Source of the DNA: Chrysemys picta bellii
Taxonomy: Eukaryota; Chordata; Testudines; Emydidae
Direction of reading: 5' to 3'
NCBI RefSeq assembly: GCF_011386835.1
Contig: NC_088791.1
Span: 53,339,498 to 53,403,497, forward strand
DNA length: 64,000 nucleotides
A program made the translations under genes and the position numbers. The notes below the pieces were generated by a model that was not told the origin of the DNA, did no database searches, and saw nothing but the letters and a program-made list of their open reading frames with translations. Shown one piece after another: positions 45,389 through 57,979 of the stretch (positions are counted from its first letter, which is position 1; each line of letters starts with the position of its first letter).

Positions 45389-45535
45389 CAGCTGTGACTT
45401 AATGGATCAAACCCTGGTGTGAGAATTAGAGAACATGGGTTCCCTCTTCCTGTTTATGCCACTAACGTATGTGACCTTGTCAAGTCACTTGCCCTTTCTT
45501 GTCGTATTGTACTCTGAGACCTACAGATGAAAAGC
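45389..45535 (+). repeat. MIR SINE fragment
   Basis: It follows the MIR consensus in the plus direction: 'agaacatgggttccctcttc', then 'atgccactaa', then the conserved core 'gtgaccttgtcaagtcactt', then 'acagatgaaaa'. Diverged, as expected for an ancient amniote SINE. Confidence 0.6.
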
Positions 45536-46091
45536 CCTAACCCAGCATTACTGTTAATTAGGAAGTTAATCAATTTTTTTTAAAGCTCTGTAATGGTGAA
45601 GTACAAATTTTACCAGCTTTTCATATATAACATTTCTTTTTACATCTCTACCAACTCCTTCATTACACTGTATTATGGCATTACATTTAATTTCAAGAGA
45701 ACTGCAGTTATTCTATGCTTAATTGACTCTAGGACACAAAATTAATCATTTTACAGACACTGTTCATTTTATTTCTCTTTCTACCTCTCAAGTATAATTA
45801 TATCTTCATATTGGATCGACACATGATCTACCGATAAAATCAAGAGATTAATTACTTTTCTGTTTTCTTTAAGATCAGACATGGCACTTCGCATAGAACA
45901 GCCCAACAAGATCAGGGAAGATAATTATGATGTTTCTTAAAACGATATTATATGTTTGATAGACGACACAATTTTAAGTTTTCACTTTTGAATCATCAAG
46001 AGAAGTATTAACTTTTTAATTTTAAAGCAAGACTTAGTGGCATATCATATATGGACAGTAGATTCCTTCTTGACTCTCACTACAGATTGAG

Positions 46092-46276
46092 CAACAGAGA
46101 GTCCTATGGCACCTTTAAGACTAACAGATGTATTGGAGCATAAGCTTTCGTGGGTGAAGTGGCTTTTCAACCACGAAAGCTTATGCTCCAATACATCTGT
46201 TAGTCTTAGAGGTGCCACAGGACCCTCTGTTGCTTTTTACAGATCCAGACTAACACGGCTACCCCTCTGATACTTG
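46092..46276. mobile_element. Fold-back retroelement, probable Penelope-like (PLE) terminal repeat, copy 3
   Basis: Inverted arms (about 46103-46156 and 46168-46222) share 'ggagcataagctttcgtgg' in opposite directions, followed by a unique tail 'agactaacacggctacccct'. A perfect 13-bp target duplication, ACTACAGATTGAG, flanks it at 46079-46091 and 46277-46289. The centre is shortened, so the CTGATGA block of the hammerhead-like core is lost. The CACGAAAGC part remains. The tail is shared with copy 1. Confidence 0.65.
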
Positions 46277-46336
46277 ACTACAGATTGAGACTCCCATGCT
46301 GAATGTTGTGAATTAGTGATGTAAGTGAATGAACTC

Positions 46337-46343
46337 AATAAAA

Positions 46344-46375
<32 letters not shown>

Positions 46376-46377
46376 AA
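46337..46377 (+). repeat. (AATA)n microsatellite
   Basis: About ten AAAT units in a row, ending 'ataataac'. Confidence 0.95.
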
Positions 46378-49300
46378 CAGTATACAAAGATAATGCATCC
46401 CAAATGTACTTTGTTCATTTATATTTTCATGGATTATTTTAACCTAAATTGTATTATCTACGTAGTTATAAATACCACACTGTACTACATAGCATTTTAT
46501 AGTGAAACTACAGTCTCTCCTAGCTCCTGTGTGGAGGAGAGGAGTGGGTTGGGATTCTGGCTTCCATGAATGTCCCTGGACAGGCCAGAAGGTGGGGAGC
46601 AGGTGGGGGGTATTGCCCTCGTACTCACCCTCAGGTTTGTAGGATCTGAGGCCACTGGTGCCCAGTTGAAATTTGCACTGGAAAAACCCTGCCAGGTAAT
46701 TTGGGGATTAGTTCCCTACTGGCCAACTGTGACTTTTAGAAATGTCAATATGAACGAAGTAGGCAGCCCTCACTGATGACAAGTCTGCTCAAGACAAAAA
46801 TAACAAGTAACAGAGTCATGCTAATTTTGGTAAGGAAGGCTGCATCCTTGTTCTGACTCAGGACTCCAGAGTCAGTAAAAACCCAATTCTGATTTCACCC
46901 GTGAACATTTAAGTTACTGATTTATTCTGACTGAACTAGAACCTATTTTACTAATAATATGGAGTCGGATTCTACCATTCCTACTGACTTTCAGTAGTAT
47001 CTTATTCCATAAAAATAGGTTAATTGATTGCAATGGCCTGCTCACGGAATAAGGTTCCATTCAGCATAAGATGGCAAAATCTAGCCCTTATGTAATAATT
47101 TTGATTGAATAATTACTAAATACTCATTCTAATACTTCTTCCATAGCTTTTAGATGGGTCTATTGCCTTTTTGGATTATTAAATTGCAGGCTGAGATGTT
47201 ACTTATCCCATATAAGTGTAAATAGAATAGTCTCAGCTGAAGGACAGAGATGCTGTGACTAACCATACAGCTCCATATTCTTCCACCACCACCCAAGTTA
47301 TGCCAACTATCTCTATATTCATTTTATATTTAGCCTTAACAGTCTTGTTAAATTATGAACATACATTGTAAATCTTTGCACACAGAATGGATGAGAGCCA
47401 TGATTAGCCAAAGTACAGTGATTAGCTTATGCAAATGGCCACCCATATATCCAACTGTTCATTTGCATGGACAACTATGGTACGTATTTGGACAGATAGA
47501 TGCACAATTCTAGGCACAGCTTTGGCATGCAGCTCTCAGATTCTTTCATTTTGAAAATATGATCCAGTATACATGCTTCTGATTTATATTCAGTCCATCA
47601 TGGCGATGGAACCCTCTGTCTTTCTTACAACACGGAGCTTTGTAACTTCAAGTAGATTTCTAAGCCCTTATCTAACTCTGAGGATTCCTTTTCTGGTCAA
47701 TGCTCAACATGTCTATTCCATTTAATACATGCTGTCAGCTTTGGTTTGTAGCTCCCAGGCTTTTTATTTTACATTTCTGTTGTGCCCTCTCCTACCTTAT
47801 CTTATGGTTTGGCTGTCTAGAAATGTTCTGTAATTTAATGCAATCAAAACAGAGAGCTATTGCTTTTGGAATCCAGAAAGCAACTAAAATCATGTATCTC
47901 TTTTACTACCTTTTCTTGACTCTCTCTCCCATGGTTGAAAGCTCAGTAGTCAAGCAAGATACCAATCTAATTTTTCTTCACACTCTCTGCAAAGAGGTGG
48001 AATCTACCTTCGGTCACTTAACTTTGCTGAATGGGTCCTCTGTCAGGCCCTGCTTATGATAAGTTCCTAGTTTATGCCCTTTCCTCACATTATTTTGGAC
48101 TAGATAGATTACATTAGGAATGTAAGCCCTGTGGCCTGAAAGCCCTAGAGGGTAAGAAGCTCCCTGCTCTTATGTGTTGTGAACAGGGGAAAGAACAGCC
48201 ACAGAGCTGTTTCATCTGCATAAGCTATTTATCCACCACTCGAGATAGATAGACGTTCCAGAGAAGAAGGAGCTCTCTGTCCCATCTGCTGATGTACAGG
48301 GGGATGTGCAACTACAGAAAGAATTTTATTTGCATAAGTTCTTTACCCAGAATTCCTCTAGTGGCACGTTGGAGCCCCTATAATGTAAACTCAGAATTGT
48401 TTGAGTAGTAGAACTGAAGGAGAAAATGGAAAAATACTTCTACCTTGTGACCAGCACCACATCCTTGGTGGCAAGGACTCTGCTCAAGGGATCCATGAAC
48501 TACTGGTTCCCTTGCCCTGAGGGTCCTGAGCTGTCGAAAGGATTTACGGCAAGCGACAACACAGACTGAGGACTTTACAATGGGAGATGATACAAGGGCA
48601 GTCCCTTGATGGTGTGTAATGCAGAGAGGGCTCTTCACTGAAGCCACAGAGGATAGAAGCAACACCAGGGCTACGAAGTGGGAAAAGAGGACTTCCCTGG
48701 AACAGCCCTCTGCCCCTGGACTGGGGGTGTGGGATGAGGAAACTTGGTGGCCATCTCCCAGGCCTGAGAAAAGGGTGGGAGGATGGGAAGAGACCCTGGA
48801 GCTGCAGTAGGAGCAGAGGAGAGCTGGGGATGCTGAAGGGCATAAAATTACTTGATGTAGGACTGACGGGTGTCTAATTAATAGATGTAGGGCTAGGAGG
48901 TGGGAAGATGAGAGGCTGGGAGCACAAAATTAATGAATTGGCCTTTTTGGAGGGGGGGAGGGAGTTGACTGAAATTGGAAGCCCTCCACACCAACAGAAA
49001 GCATTTTAACTTGTATAAACTATGCACATTTGCATAAAGATCTACTGAGTTTTTTTCTCATAAGGTATTGGCAGGCATGGATTTTGGAGAAGCAAAATCA
49101 GCTAGAATCAATGAGTGTGACAATGAGCTAGCAAAAGCTGTTCATTGTCACACATTATTGGGGATGGCAGGGGGAGTTCAAAAATGAGAAGACAATTTAA
49201 AAAGATTTTTTTTTCTGAAATCAATGACTTTGGGGCCAATCTCATGAAATTTGGAGATCTGACTCCTGACTTTTGAACTTTGGGCCTGTAGGAAACAATC

Positions 49301-49970
49301 CTGCATTACGCAGATGGAGTTCCCACACCGCTTTGAACTTACCCACTACTGGGGTTTGTTTTATTATTAATTTGAACAACCAAATACATTTCAACCAAAG
49401 CTTTCTTCCAAGTTTTGCTGTTCCTAAGACTTTCCATGCAGGACTTCCTGTGTTGCAATCCCCAGTTCCCTTTGGGTTGCAGTATGGACAACTCTCATGA
49501 TTTTATTGCAAATGTTGCAATAGTTGACATTTTTCTTAAAGTCCCAACTCCTGGATTCAGATGATTGCATGAGAATTTCAACTGTCTTTCAAAAAACAGT
49601 TTCTAGCCCATAAGGTTGTTGTGGAGGAAAACTCAAAAACATGACTTTAGTGCACCCATAACACTCAAAAACCAGAAGATAAATAAAAAGAACCCAATTT
49701 TTAATTGTAAACTTCATGATTTTTAAGCTATTCTCCTGATTTTGGGAAGTCTGGCTCAGGATTTTTGAACACTTAGAACTGGCAATATTGGTGATGACTC
49801 ACCACACAAACCCTACATTATACTCAAAGTCCCAAAACCTCCCACCCTGTCACAAATATATTGGTTGCAGAAGGCAGGGTTGACATGATAGGCCTTTCTG
49901 TCTCTCTTCCTGTAAAGGTCTAACTGCTTATGGTTGTAACTAGTGGCTATCATCCATGCAGCTCTAACAT
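46378..49970. other. No recognisable feature (3.6 kb)
   Basis: AT-rich apart from a moderately GC-rich part at 48450-48960. Open frames at 47700-48059, 48378-48665 and 48544-48843 lack domains, splice context or conservation cues. Confidence 0.45.
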
Positions 49971-49974
49971 AGTT

Positions 49975-50278
49975 GATGTCTACACTCCAGTTTAAGGTGT
50001 AACTCTAGCATGGGTAGGTATACCCATGCTGGGTTCAATCTAGCTAATGTGGATAACAATAGTAGTGAAGACGTGGCAGTACAGGCTTCATTCATAGCTA
50101 ACTATCACAGTACAAGTCCCCTGGGGATCCTGGGTACGTACTCAGGTTATTGGCCCATGCAAGGGTCTGTTTCACCAAATCTTTGCAGCTATTGTTACCT
50201 AGCTAGATTACAGCTAGCATAGGAATGCATACCCACACTACAATAACACCTTAATTTGTGGTGTAGATGTACCTGTAG
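49975..50278. mobile_element. MITE-like element with inverted ends
   Basis: Left end 'gatgtctacactccagttta' then 'aggtgtaa'. The right end, reversed, reads 'tacatctacaccacaaatta' then 'aggtgtta'. About 45 bases of imperfect inverted repeat, also continuing 'agcatgggtaggtatac' / 'agtgtgggtatgcat'. The terminal 'tctacac' resembles the Harbinger termini at 33418. No coding capacity. Confidence 0.6.
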
Positions 50279-53200
50279 ATACAGCATAAAATGCAGGCAT
50301 TTCACTTCAGGGTTTGTTTTTGGTTTTGTAATGGAAAAATGCAAAATTCAAAATGAAGCTAAAACATAGCTTTTGGCTTTTGGCTGATTTGGAGTCACTA
50401 AACTTTTACTAGCGTTCCACCTGGATATCACCCAAGTTTGCTTGAAACTAGGTTCTGTTTTGAAACAAAAAGGATGCAAAGCACAGCAAGATTAACAGGA
50501 CTAGTTGATTTGGAGTTAAAATTGTGCATAGATGTGTGCCTATGGTCTGTTTTATGGCTGTCTAGGGAGATTAATATCCAGTTGACTAACTGTAAGTGTT
50601 ATTAAGCAACCCCTAAGCTTAGCACCCAGAAAATCTCTATGACTTCTGCAGTAGTTAGCCAAAATCACTTTAATTATTCAAAATATGTTTTAAACAGCAA
50701 ACATAAGGACATTATCAAAAATAGAAACATCTTATCAAAACAGAATCAAAGAAAGAGTATAGAGAAGGAATAAACATCATGGTTTTTAATTTCAGAAGAA
50801 AAATATCCTATTTCAGCCTGCTATATATTGCCAGCATTCCTGTGACAGTATTTCAAAAGGCAAGTGTCACTTAATTATATGGTATAGCTAAAGCAACTAA
50901 ATTTCCCACAGTGAGGAATTATTCCTTTGAGAAGAAAGGTAGGCATGTAATGTAAAAAGGAATTTAAAATTTTGCCTACTGTATTGTCAGATAAGTTTAT
51001 TTAAAAATATTAAATATTTGATTTTCCTTGATGCTATGAAATTATGACATCCTGTCAGATAATTTTCAAAGCTTGTGCTTCAGCTTTCTGAACAAGATAT
51101 TATTCAGTTACAATTGGGGTTTTTTGCACTTATGGAGAAACTGGATGTTTCTCTAGCACTTGGGATTTTCTGTGACATTTATATAATCTTACAGTAGTTT
51201 TGATTTCAAGAGAACTAATTTCTCCCACTAAACTATCAACTCAGTTTTGAAAATGTAACATTTACCAGAACAGGAGGACTTTGCCATGGTGTTCTGCAAG
51301 TCCTGATATAGTTTTCTAGTTTTAGTTCATCACAATTTCTAGATAAGCTCTCAGCTGTATATTTGTCTTATACTCAAACAGTTAGTCAGAAATAGCAAAG
51401 TATAACTCAGCACTAATGCAGAACCCTTCGAAGAGCTTTATAAAGCATTACAGACAGATAGTGCCTGACCCCAAGAAGATGCACAAGAAGGCTTGTCCTC
51501 ACTCCCACCCTCACTTGTGCAACTTGCCCAGGGCACAATGGGAGTTCTTAGATTCAGGGAGTGCAAGTGCTCAGCAAGGCTAACACAGTGGATAGCCCTG
51601 ATCTTTACACAGCTGGGACATGGAAGAAGCCTGGCCAGGACTGGGACCTATATCAACCTACAGAGCCAGCTAAGGGTAGTGGAGAACACACAACAACTTC
51701 TTTAAGGAAAGTGCAGCAGGCATGTTCCTTGGCGATTCCAGGAGGAATTGTGCATTTCTGAGGAACAATTCCTTCTGGAGCTCTGCTAAGCAGGTGGCTC
51801 CTCTCCAGCCCCAATGCAAAGTGGTACCTTACTGTCACTATTTAGCACTATCTAGTTAAGTTTCACAAGAATCTCGGGATGCAGCTGAGTATTGCACCAT
51901 TTTACAGGAGGGGGAAATGGAGGAGGAGAGTGATTTGGCCAAGGCCATAGAGGGAGTCAGTGTCTCAGGATTACAGTTTGAACAGTCCTGGCCCCTATTC
52001 TGCAGTTCTAATTGCTGCATTACACTCCTCCCGCACGATGAACATAGGCATGAAGGTTATCTCGCAATACAAACATAACTCCTTACACCTGAGCAAATTA
52101 CATCTGAACACTTTCTACCTTCTTTAATCACACTAAAAAAAGCTTTAATATATTACAGCAGGACACAGAATTAGTGAAATGTGTTTTAAAATGAGGTAGA
52201 ATGAATGACCATCCCAAAATTGTTCAGTGAATTACAAACGTGTTTTTAGTTGAATCACCCTGTATGGAGAAGTTGCTCCAGGAATAAAGTGAAGCAAGTA
52301 CTGTGAGTATGCCTAGATTTTTTTTTTATTAAGAGAGATTCTAATCTATTATGCACCAGCTTTTGTTTAGGTGTGCAGTTCAATACTGAAATAGAGTATC
52401 TATGTTTTCTCAGTTTATTTTAATAGCAACAATACTAGTGTTTTTAATTTTTTCCCATACTGCTGTGGGGGGGTGTTTTCTGGCACTGATGTGACTTTGG
52501 AACAAGCAGAAAATAGTATTTTGGGATGATGAAGAATGCATTCTTCCTATAACTTTCTGGACAGTCACCCAATTCCAGTCACCATTACATCTTGTTTTGC
52601 CAAGCAAGAACTTGTCTTTGTATTGAATCAACTGCTTCCAATTGCTTCTTAACAAAGGAGATGGAGACTCTGGGGTTCCATATTTGGTTCACTGCTCTCC
52701 TCTCTCTCCATAATAACATTGGGAACTATCATTTCTCAGTAGGGCTTTTGTTACCATGGCTGCATCAATCATTCTCACGTTTCCAGTTCAGTTACTCGGG
52801 ATCCTCAGGGCTCTATTGTTAATCTTCATTAATGTATTACTGACTTTCATAACCAGTTTTTTACTCCAGATTCTGAATAACTGAAGGCTGCTTACAGAGA
52901 ACATTCTCATTTCTCTTTGTGATTGCAAATGACTTGGATTTTGGGAAGATCATTGGTAATCATTCAAAGTTCGCCGAAATTCCAGTCTTGTCAGGATAAA
53001 AAAAATAAAGTTTGTCTTCAACTTGGAAACTTAATTTGCCTTACTGCTACATCTTTCAGAAGAGACACGTGAAGTTTGATTACTTTAGCTCAGTGATGTG
53101 TACTTCCCCGGGTTCTATTATTTAATTAGGCTGTTAAAGAATCTCATAAAAATGATCGCATTACTCACATAATACATTACCTTTTACCCAAACTGCATTT

Positions 53201-53860
53201 GTCTCTTGCATTTCACTTCCACGCTGAGCTGCCTTGGATTGTTAAAGTACAATCTTAATCTTTCTGGAAGTGACTCATTTCTATATCTCATTATGTAAGA
53301 GAAATAAAAGTTTTGCTCCTTTACCATTATTTTTTCTTACTTCCTTACTTAGTTTTCGTTCAATCCTTACCCATGAAGCAAAAGGAGTTACAGGTTACTT
53401 CACTTCTGTCTTATGCAAAGGTACTCGTGGGGGAGTGCAGGTTTTGGCCCTCTTACTACTCACCAACATTCCCCATAAACAATGCTTATGCATGACCATG
53501 CAGCAATTTTCTATGTGCAATGCATGTAACAAACTGTGCAGCTCACAACTTCCTCTGTCCCTGGGGTAGTTTCTAGAAGATCCAGGCCAGTAACTTGGGT
53601 CAGGCCAGTGTGTCAAGCCAGGTGGGGCTCCATGGCTGCTGGGGGAAGTGGCAAGAATGGGATCCAGAGAGGCTGGAACAGCCACTGAGGCACCCACAAT
53701 TGCGCTGTTCAGTGGGTAAGAACCAGGGTGATCAGGCCGGGAGCAGCTACCCCCAATGAGAGAGATGTGAGTAGTCAGGATCCCCCTTCCCAGCCTGGAG
53801 CCAGCAGCTCTCTGTGCTCCTCTTCCCCATTGCATCCCAGTAGCTCCATATGCAAAACAC
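50279..53860. other. No recognisable gene (3.6 kb)
   Basis: AT-rich. Holds only a MIR-like fragment (51880-52030). Frames at 53270-53569 and 53395-53835 overlap on opposite strands and have no support. Confidence 0.45.
51880..52030 (-). repeat. MIR-like SINE fragment
   Basis: 'ccattttacaggagggggaa' followed by 'gatttggccaaggccataga' and 'tggcccctattctgcagttc' follow the MIR core in reverse. Diverged. Confidence 0.4.
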
Positions 53861-54260
53861 TTGCCCTACTTCCCCTTCTGCCCTGACACACCACCTGTTC
53901 TCCCCTGCTGCCCTGACTCACCCCATTTCTCATGCAGAGCATCCACCCCAACTCCCCTTTCTATTCCTGACACCCTGAACTTCCCCCTCTGCCACTCTGC
54001 CTCTGACATCCCCATTCCCTGCTCCCTCTACCCCAACACCTCCATTCCCTGTTCCCCATGTAGAGCTGCCATCTTGATTCCCCCGCCTATCCCTGTCACT
54101 CTGACTTCCCCCTGTTACTCTTGCAGAGCACCCACCCTGACTCCCCCTGACACCCCAACTTCCTCCTGCTCCCTATGCAGAGTACCTACCCCAATACTCC
54201 CTCTGGCTCAATCTCTGATACCCCAGCTTCCCCCTTTCTGCCCTGCTACCCCAACTCTCC
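53861..54260. repeat. C-rich minisatellite
   Basis: Irregular units of roughly 60 bases recur with 'gcagag', 'acccca', 'ctccccct' and 'tgacacccc' motifs. The long plus-strand frame here (Pro/Thr/Ser/Cys-rich) results from the repeat composition and is not a gene. Confidence 0.65.
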
Positions 54261-54399
54261 CCGTGGGCACAGGCTCCCTCCCAGGAATGTAGTGACTCTT
54301 TCTGGTGGAAGCATTTGGTCCCCTCAGATGGGGCCCTGTCATCTGTTGGGGAAGAGCAAGGGTGTTGGGAGCAGGGCAGCCAGTGACCCCAATCACAGA

Positions 54400-54478
54400 G
54401 ATCCCCCCCACACACACACACACACTCAGAAGCTTGCTATGTGAAAGGGGTCACCAGTACAAAAGTTCAAGAACCACT
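54400..54478. mobile_element. Right terminus of a hAT-like element
   Basis: It ends '...caaaagttcaagaaccactg'. Reversed, this is CAGTGGTTCTTGAAC, a typical Charlie-like hAT TIR. A short (CA)n run sits at 54410-54426. The matching left end is not visible. The minisatellite at 53861-54260 may be its core, as in the 158-1204 element. Confidence 0.5.
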
Positions 54479-55090
54479 GGTTTAGGCGCTGTGAGGTTTA
54501 ACTGGTTAATATTTGTACAGTAATTTGAACATATAAAGAACTATAAAATGCTAAGTATTAAATAGTAATACCTGTGAAACCCTAAATGGCCTATGATACA
54601 GCTGCTACCTCTCCTACTGGCCATCTGTGTCTGGCTCTAGCTGACCATCTCCACAGCTGAACTCTCTGGTGGGTGACAGGACACTCAGTGGAGGGCCCTC
54701 ACCTTTCAATCCTGTTTTCCTCATCTAGTGTGCTATAATCCAATTAGCTCTACAGTATTTAAGAAACAATGAGAGATGTGTACATTTAGTCTCACCATAC
54801 TGGCAAAGACCTTATTGCTCTGCGATAGGGTGTTGTGCAGCTATCCGATTTTTGTGGGCATACTTCTGGCTATCTGCAATGTGTGGTTCTGACTTTTATA
54901 TTTAGTCCATAGGGGTCTAAATTAGAATAATTTAAATATTTTAATAACAGCTTTAATAAGATATTAGTAATAATTTAAAATAATATATTGGTAAATAAAA
55001 ACAAGCTGGTCCCCAATAATTGAAAGTAGAATTCTGAAAACCCCTTTAAAATTAGGCCCTAAATCTTTTGGGTATAAAGCACGTATCAAC
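54479..55090. other. No recognisable feature
   Basis: AT-rich, nothing recognised. Confidence 0.5.
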
Positions 55091-55094
55091 CAAT

Positions 55095-56130
55095 AAAGAA
55101 TCAGACTTTGGTTTAGCCTAACAGACAAAGACTAGAGCCACACAGGAGACCTAGGCTCAGAATTGTGGTGCATAACTTTAGGCTCCCTTCTGCCTAATAG
55201 AATTCACAGCCCCTGCATTAGGCTCCTTCTATAAAGCATGGGGAGAGTTAGGTGCCTAAGAATTCATAGAAGCCAGTGTGCTCAGTGAGGAGCCAACAGG
55301 CAACACAGAGGAAAGAGGTGTGGCCTAAGGGACTGATCTACCTACTTTGAGGTGGGGGCAGGTGCCTTCCTCCACTTGGGTTTCACAGCTGTGACCTCTA
55401 TCTTGGCCTTTGGTGCCTAAGCCAGGTCACCTTTCCCTCCCCCCAGAAAACATCTGACAAGGAGAGGCCCCATCCCCCTTTTATCCAATAGTTAAAGCTT
55501 TCTTCTCTAATTTGAGAGACCCTGGGTTCAAATCCTGACTTAGGAGCTGGGACTAGAACCCAGGTTTCCAATCTCCAATGTGGGTGCTCTGTACTGAGAT
55601 ATGGGGAATTCTAGGAGTGAGACTCTTTCAATCTCTCCTGTTGAAGATGTTCAACTTTGTATTAAATATTCATTGGTCAATAAAATGGCTGTATAGCCGA
55701 GTGGTTCAGACACTTTCCTGGGATGTGGAAACTCAGATTCAAGTCCCTAGTTTTCTCAGCTAAAGTGGGAATCTGAACCCATGTCTCCCACATCATGAGT
55801 GAGTGCTCTAACTATGAAGAATAAGGGGTAGTGGCACTACTACCTTTCCCCCTCTAAACAACCTCTGAGCATGCTTACTGGATGGACCCAACAGGGCTTA
55901 GGTGAGAGTTAGGCACGGGGCATCAGGACTGAGGTGACTAAGTGCATGCCCACCAGCAGATATTTAGGTGCGTAGGGGAATTTTTTAATAAAACTTAGGC
56001 ACCAAGAGAGTTTAGATGCCTACAGGTGAGACAACTGCTGAGTGGGGGTTTTGAGTAAATTTTGGACTTAAATGCCTAAAGTGGCAGCTAGGTGCCTAAA
56101 TCCCTTTGTGGATCTAATCCTTAGCTCCTA
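55095..56130. repeat. Composite dispersed repeat with tRNA-like segments
   Basis: Rich in the motif 'taggtgcctaa' in both directions. It shares blocks with 42441-42678 and 43134-43270. Two segments have tRNA-like B boxes: GGTTCAAATCC at 55527-55537, and an A box 'tagccgagtggttcagac' (55695-55712) with B box GATTCAAGTCC (55736-55746). Neither folds as a complete tRNA by eye. A SINE origin for part of the repeat is likely. Confidence 0.5.
55690..55765 (+). repeat. tRNA-like (Leu/Ser-type head) segment
   Basis: A box TAGCCGAGTGGTT and B box GATTCAAGTCC are ~30 bases apart, as in a tRNA gene. There is no convincing acceptor stem, so it is called a SINE head or tRNA relic and not a tRNA gene. Confidence 0.45.
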
Positions 56131-57115
56131 ACTTTGGAAATGTAGTTGTTTTAATTGTATCTTAAAGATACCATATACTGTATATTAATCCAGGTTAGCA
56201 CTCAACTTAAAAAATACAGAACATTTTCCTCTAAAGAGGTTTTGTTATTAGTGTCTCTAGATAATTGTCCAAGTTTACTCTCTTTGACCATATTAAGTGC
56301 AGAGCTTTGAGAAAGCTAAACAACTGTCTGAAGCTCAAACAGCATCACCAGTGAAGCAAAACATTGTACAGGGAGTGAAAATAATATTTTATAAGTCTAA
56401 TAAGTGCGGGCCCAATCTTGCTCCCATTGACATCAATGGGAATTTTACTATCAACTGCAATGGGAGGATTAAGCCTTCCATTTATTTTACATAGTCTGAC
56501 AAATCTACATAATTATTTTATCAAAGTCTCCATTTGGAATCTCATTGCCAGCCTTACTGATGAAATGACAGGTGACAATCAAAAGACTGAAGTTCATAAA
56601 CTGTGTGATAGTGCCACAGTAAACATGGACTATGATTAAAACACCCAGGTAATTAAAGTGTGTTGCAAAATTTGCATTGGCAATCAGATATACCGATTAT
56701 CCCAGCCCAGTAAATAAGGTATGGGGGCAGGAGTTTGCTGCTAGAAGGAATAATCTGAAAAATGACTACTAGGTTTAATCTATGGTTTGTGTTTTTCAGT
56801 ATCATGGCAACAGCATGAAGGAGAAGACATACACACATGATCTTGGAAAGTGAGAGGGGAGAAGAGCAGATAAAAACCTTGCATTTCTTAACTGGGATTG
56901 AGGAGAATACCCTTTTGTTATAGCTAGCAGAGTTGTCAGTGATCCAGTTACTGCAGCTGAGTATGGTCCCAGTGCTGCAGTCCTCATTCAAGCAAAACTG
57001 AAAAAGTTTAGGATTGGGCCCAAGTGAGCATGTGTTCATAAATGAGCAAGTGAGCATTTTTAAGTGAATATGCAAAGTACTGCATGTATTTGAAAGCAAG
57101 GCAACAATCCTTTGA
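56131..57115. other. No recognisable gene; one short palindrome
   Basis: AT-rich. At 56409-56480 a palindromic block with 'ctcccattgacatcaatggg' and 'aactgcaatgggagga' resembles the repeat at 22866-22942. Confidence 0.45.
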
Positions 57116-57117
57116 CA

Positions 57118-57490
57118 ATACAATTTTGCACTTCTATAGCACCTTTAATCTGAAGATAGCAAAGTGTTTTACAAACATAATTAAGTCTCCTGACATCCCC
57201 ACTGAATGTATTATCTGCATAATAAAGATGAGAAAACAAACACAGAGATTAAGGACAATAGTTTCAGAAACTGCCAATTAATTTTATGTGCCTCAGTTGG
57301 CCCCTAGAAAACAGCTGGCCCCCAGAAAACAGAGACCTAAAGTTAGGGGAAAGCTCTGAAAATTTGAGCCTGATTGATTTGCTCAAGGTTACAGAGAACT
57401 TGGTGACAAAAAATATTCAGTGACATAGCAGAGACTGTAATTCAGGAGTCTTGATTCCTAGTCCCCTTCAATAACCATTAGACCACACAG
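57118..57490 (-). repeat. MIR-like SINE
   Basis: Reverse MIR features in order: 'gcacttctatagcaccttta', 'aaagatgagaaaacaaacac', 'ttgctcaaggttacagagaa', 'gtaattcaggagtcttgatt', and 'ccattagaccacaca' at the tRNA-derived end. Diverged and slightly expanded in the middle. Confidence 0.55.
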
Positions 57491-57975
57491 CCGCTGGTTC
57501 ATATGGCACAATGTATAGATGGTAGAGTAAGTTTCTTGAATTGCAGTCTGAATTTTCTCTTTCTAATGGAGCTCCTTCCCAACCTATTCCAAATAAATAC
57601 TATGTTGCTTGGACTGATGGATCAGCAAAGGCATTTGAATAGCTATACTTATCTGGTACACAGTGGTTTGAATGTGCAGAATAATAGGCCAGATAGTTTA
57701 AAGGAGCCTGTGGTTATCTCAGAGAAAATGAGGAATGAGAGATGCACTGCTATGAATGTCATTTGTTACCATAGACCTATTAATGTTTTTATGAGAACTG
57801 TACAATATTTCTGAAGAGCTGTCTTCAGCAGTTTCTGTTACTATTTGAAGCATCAGCATAATGGTTTCCTCATTCTTCCTTTAGTTAAGACTGCTTTATG
57901 TCAAAATTATTAGATGTACAGCTAGTAATTTTTTTCAAATAAATTAACCCACAGCTGTCATTTTATCAGACATTT
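57491..57975. other. No recognisable feature
   Basis: AT-rich. The frame 57503-57814 has no support. Confidence 0.45.
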
Positions 57976-57979
57976 CTGC

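Noticed and set aside
47700..48059. A 119-residue frame with hydrophobic stretches
   Set aside because: AT-rich context, no splice sites or family resemblance; probability of a chance frame is high.
53861..54292. A 143-residue Pro/Thr/Cys-rich frame resembling a mucin or keratin-associated protein
   Set aside because: It coincides with the minisatellite, lacks a signal or domain, and has overlapping open frames on the other strand.
55690..55765. Possible functional tRNA-Leu or tRNA-Ser gene
   Set aside because: A and B boxes are present, but no proper acceptor and anticodon stems could be drawn, and it sits in a dispersed repeat.
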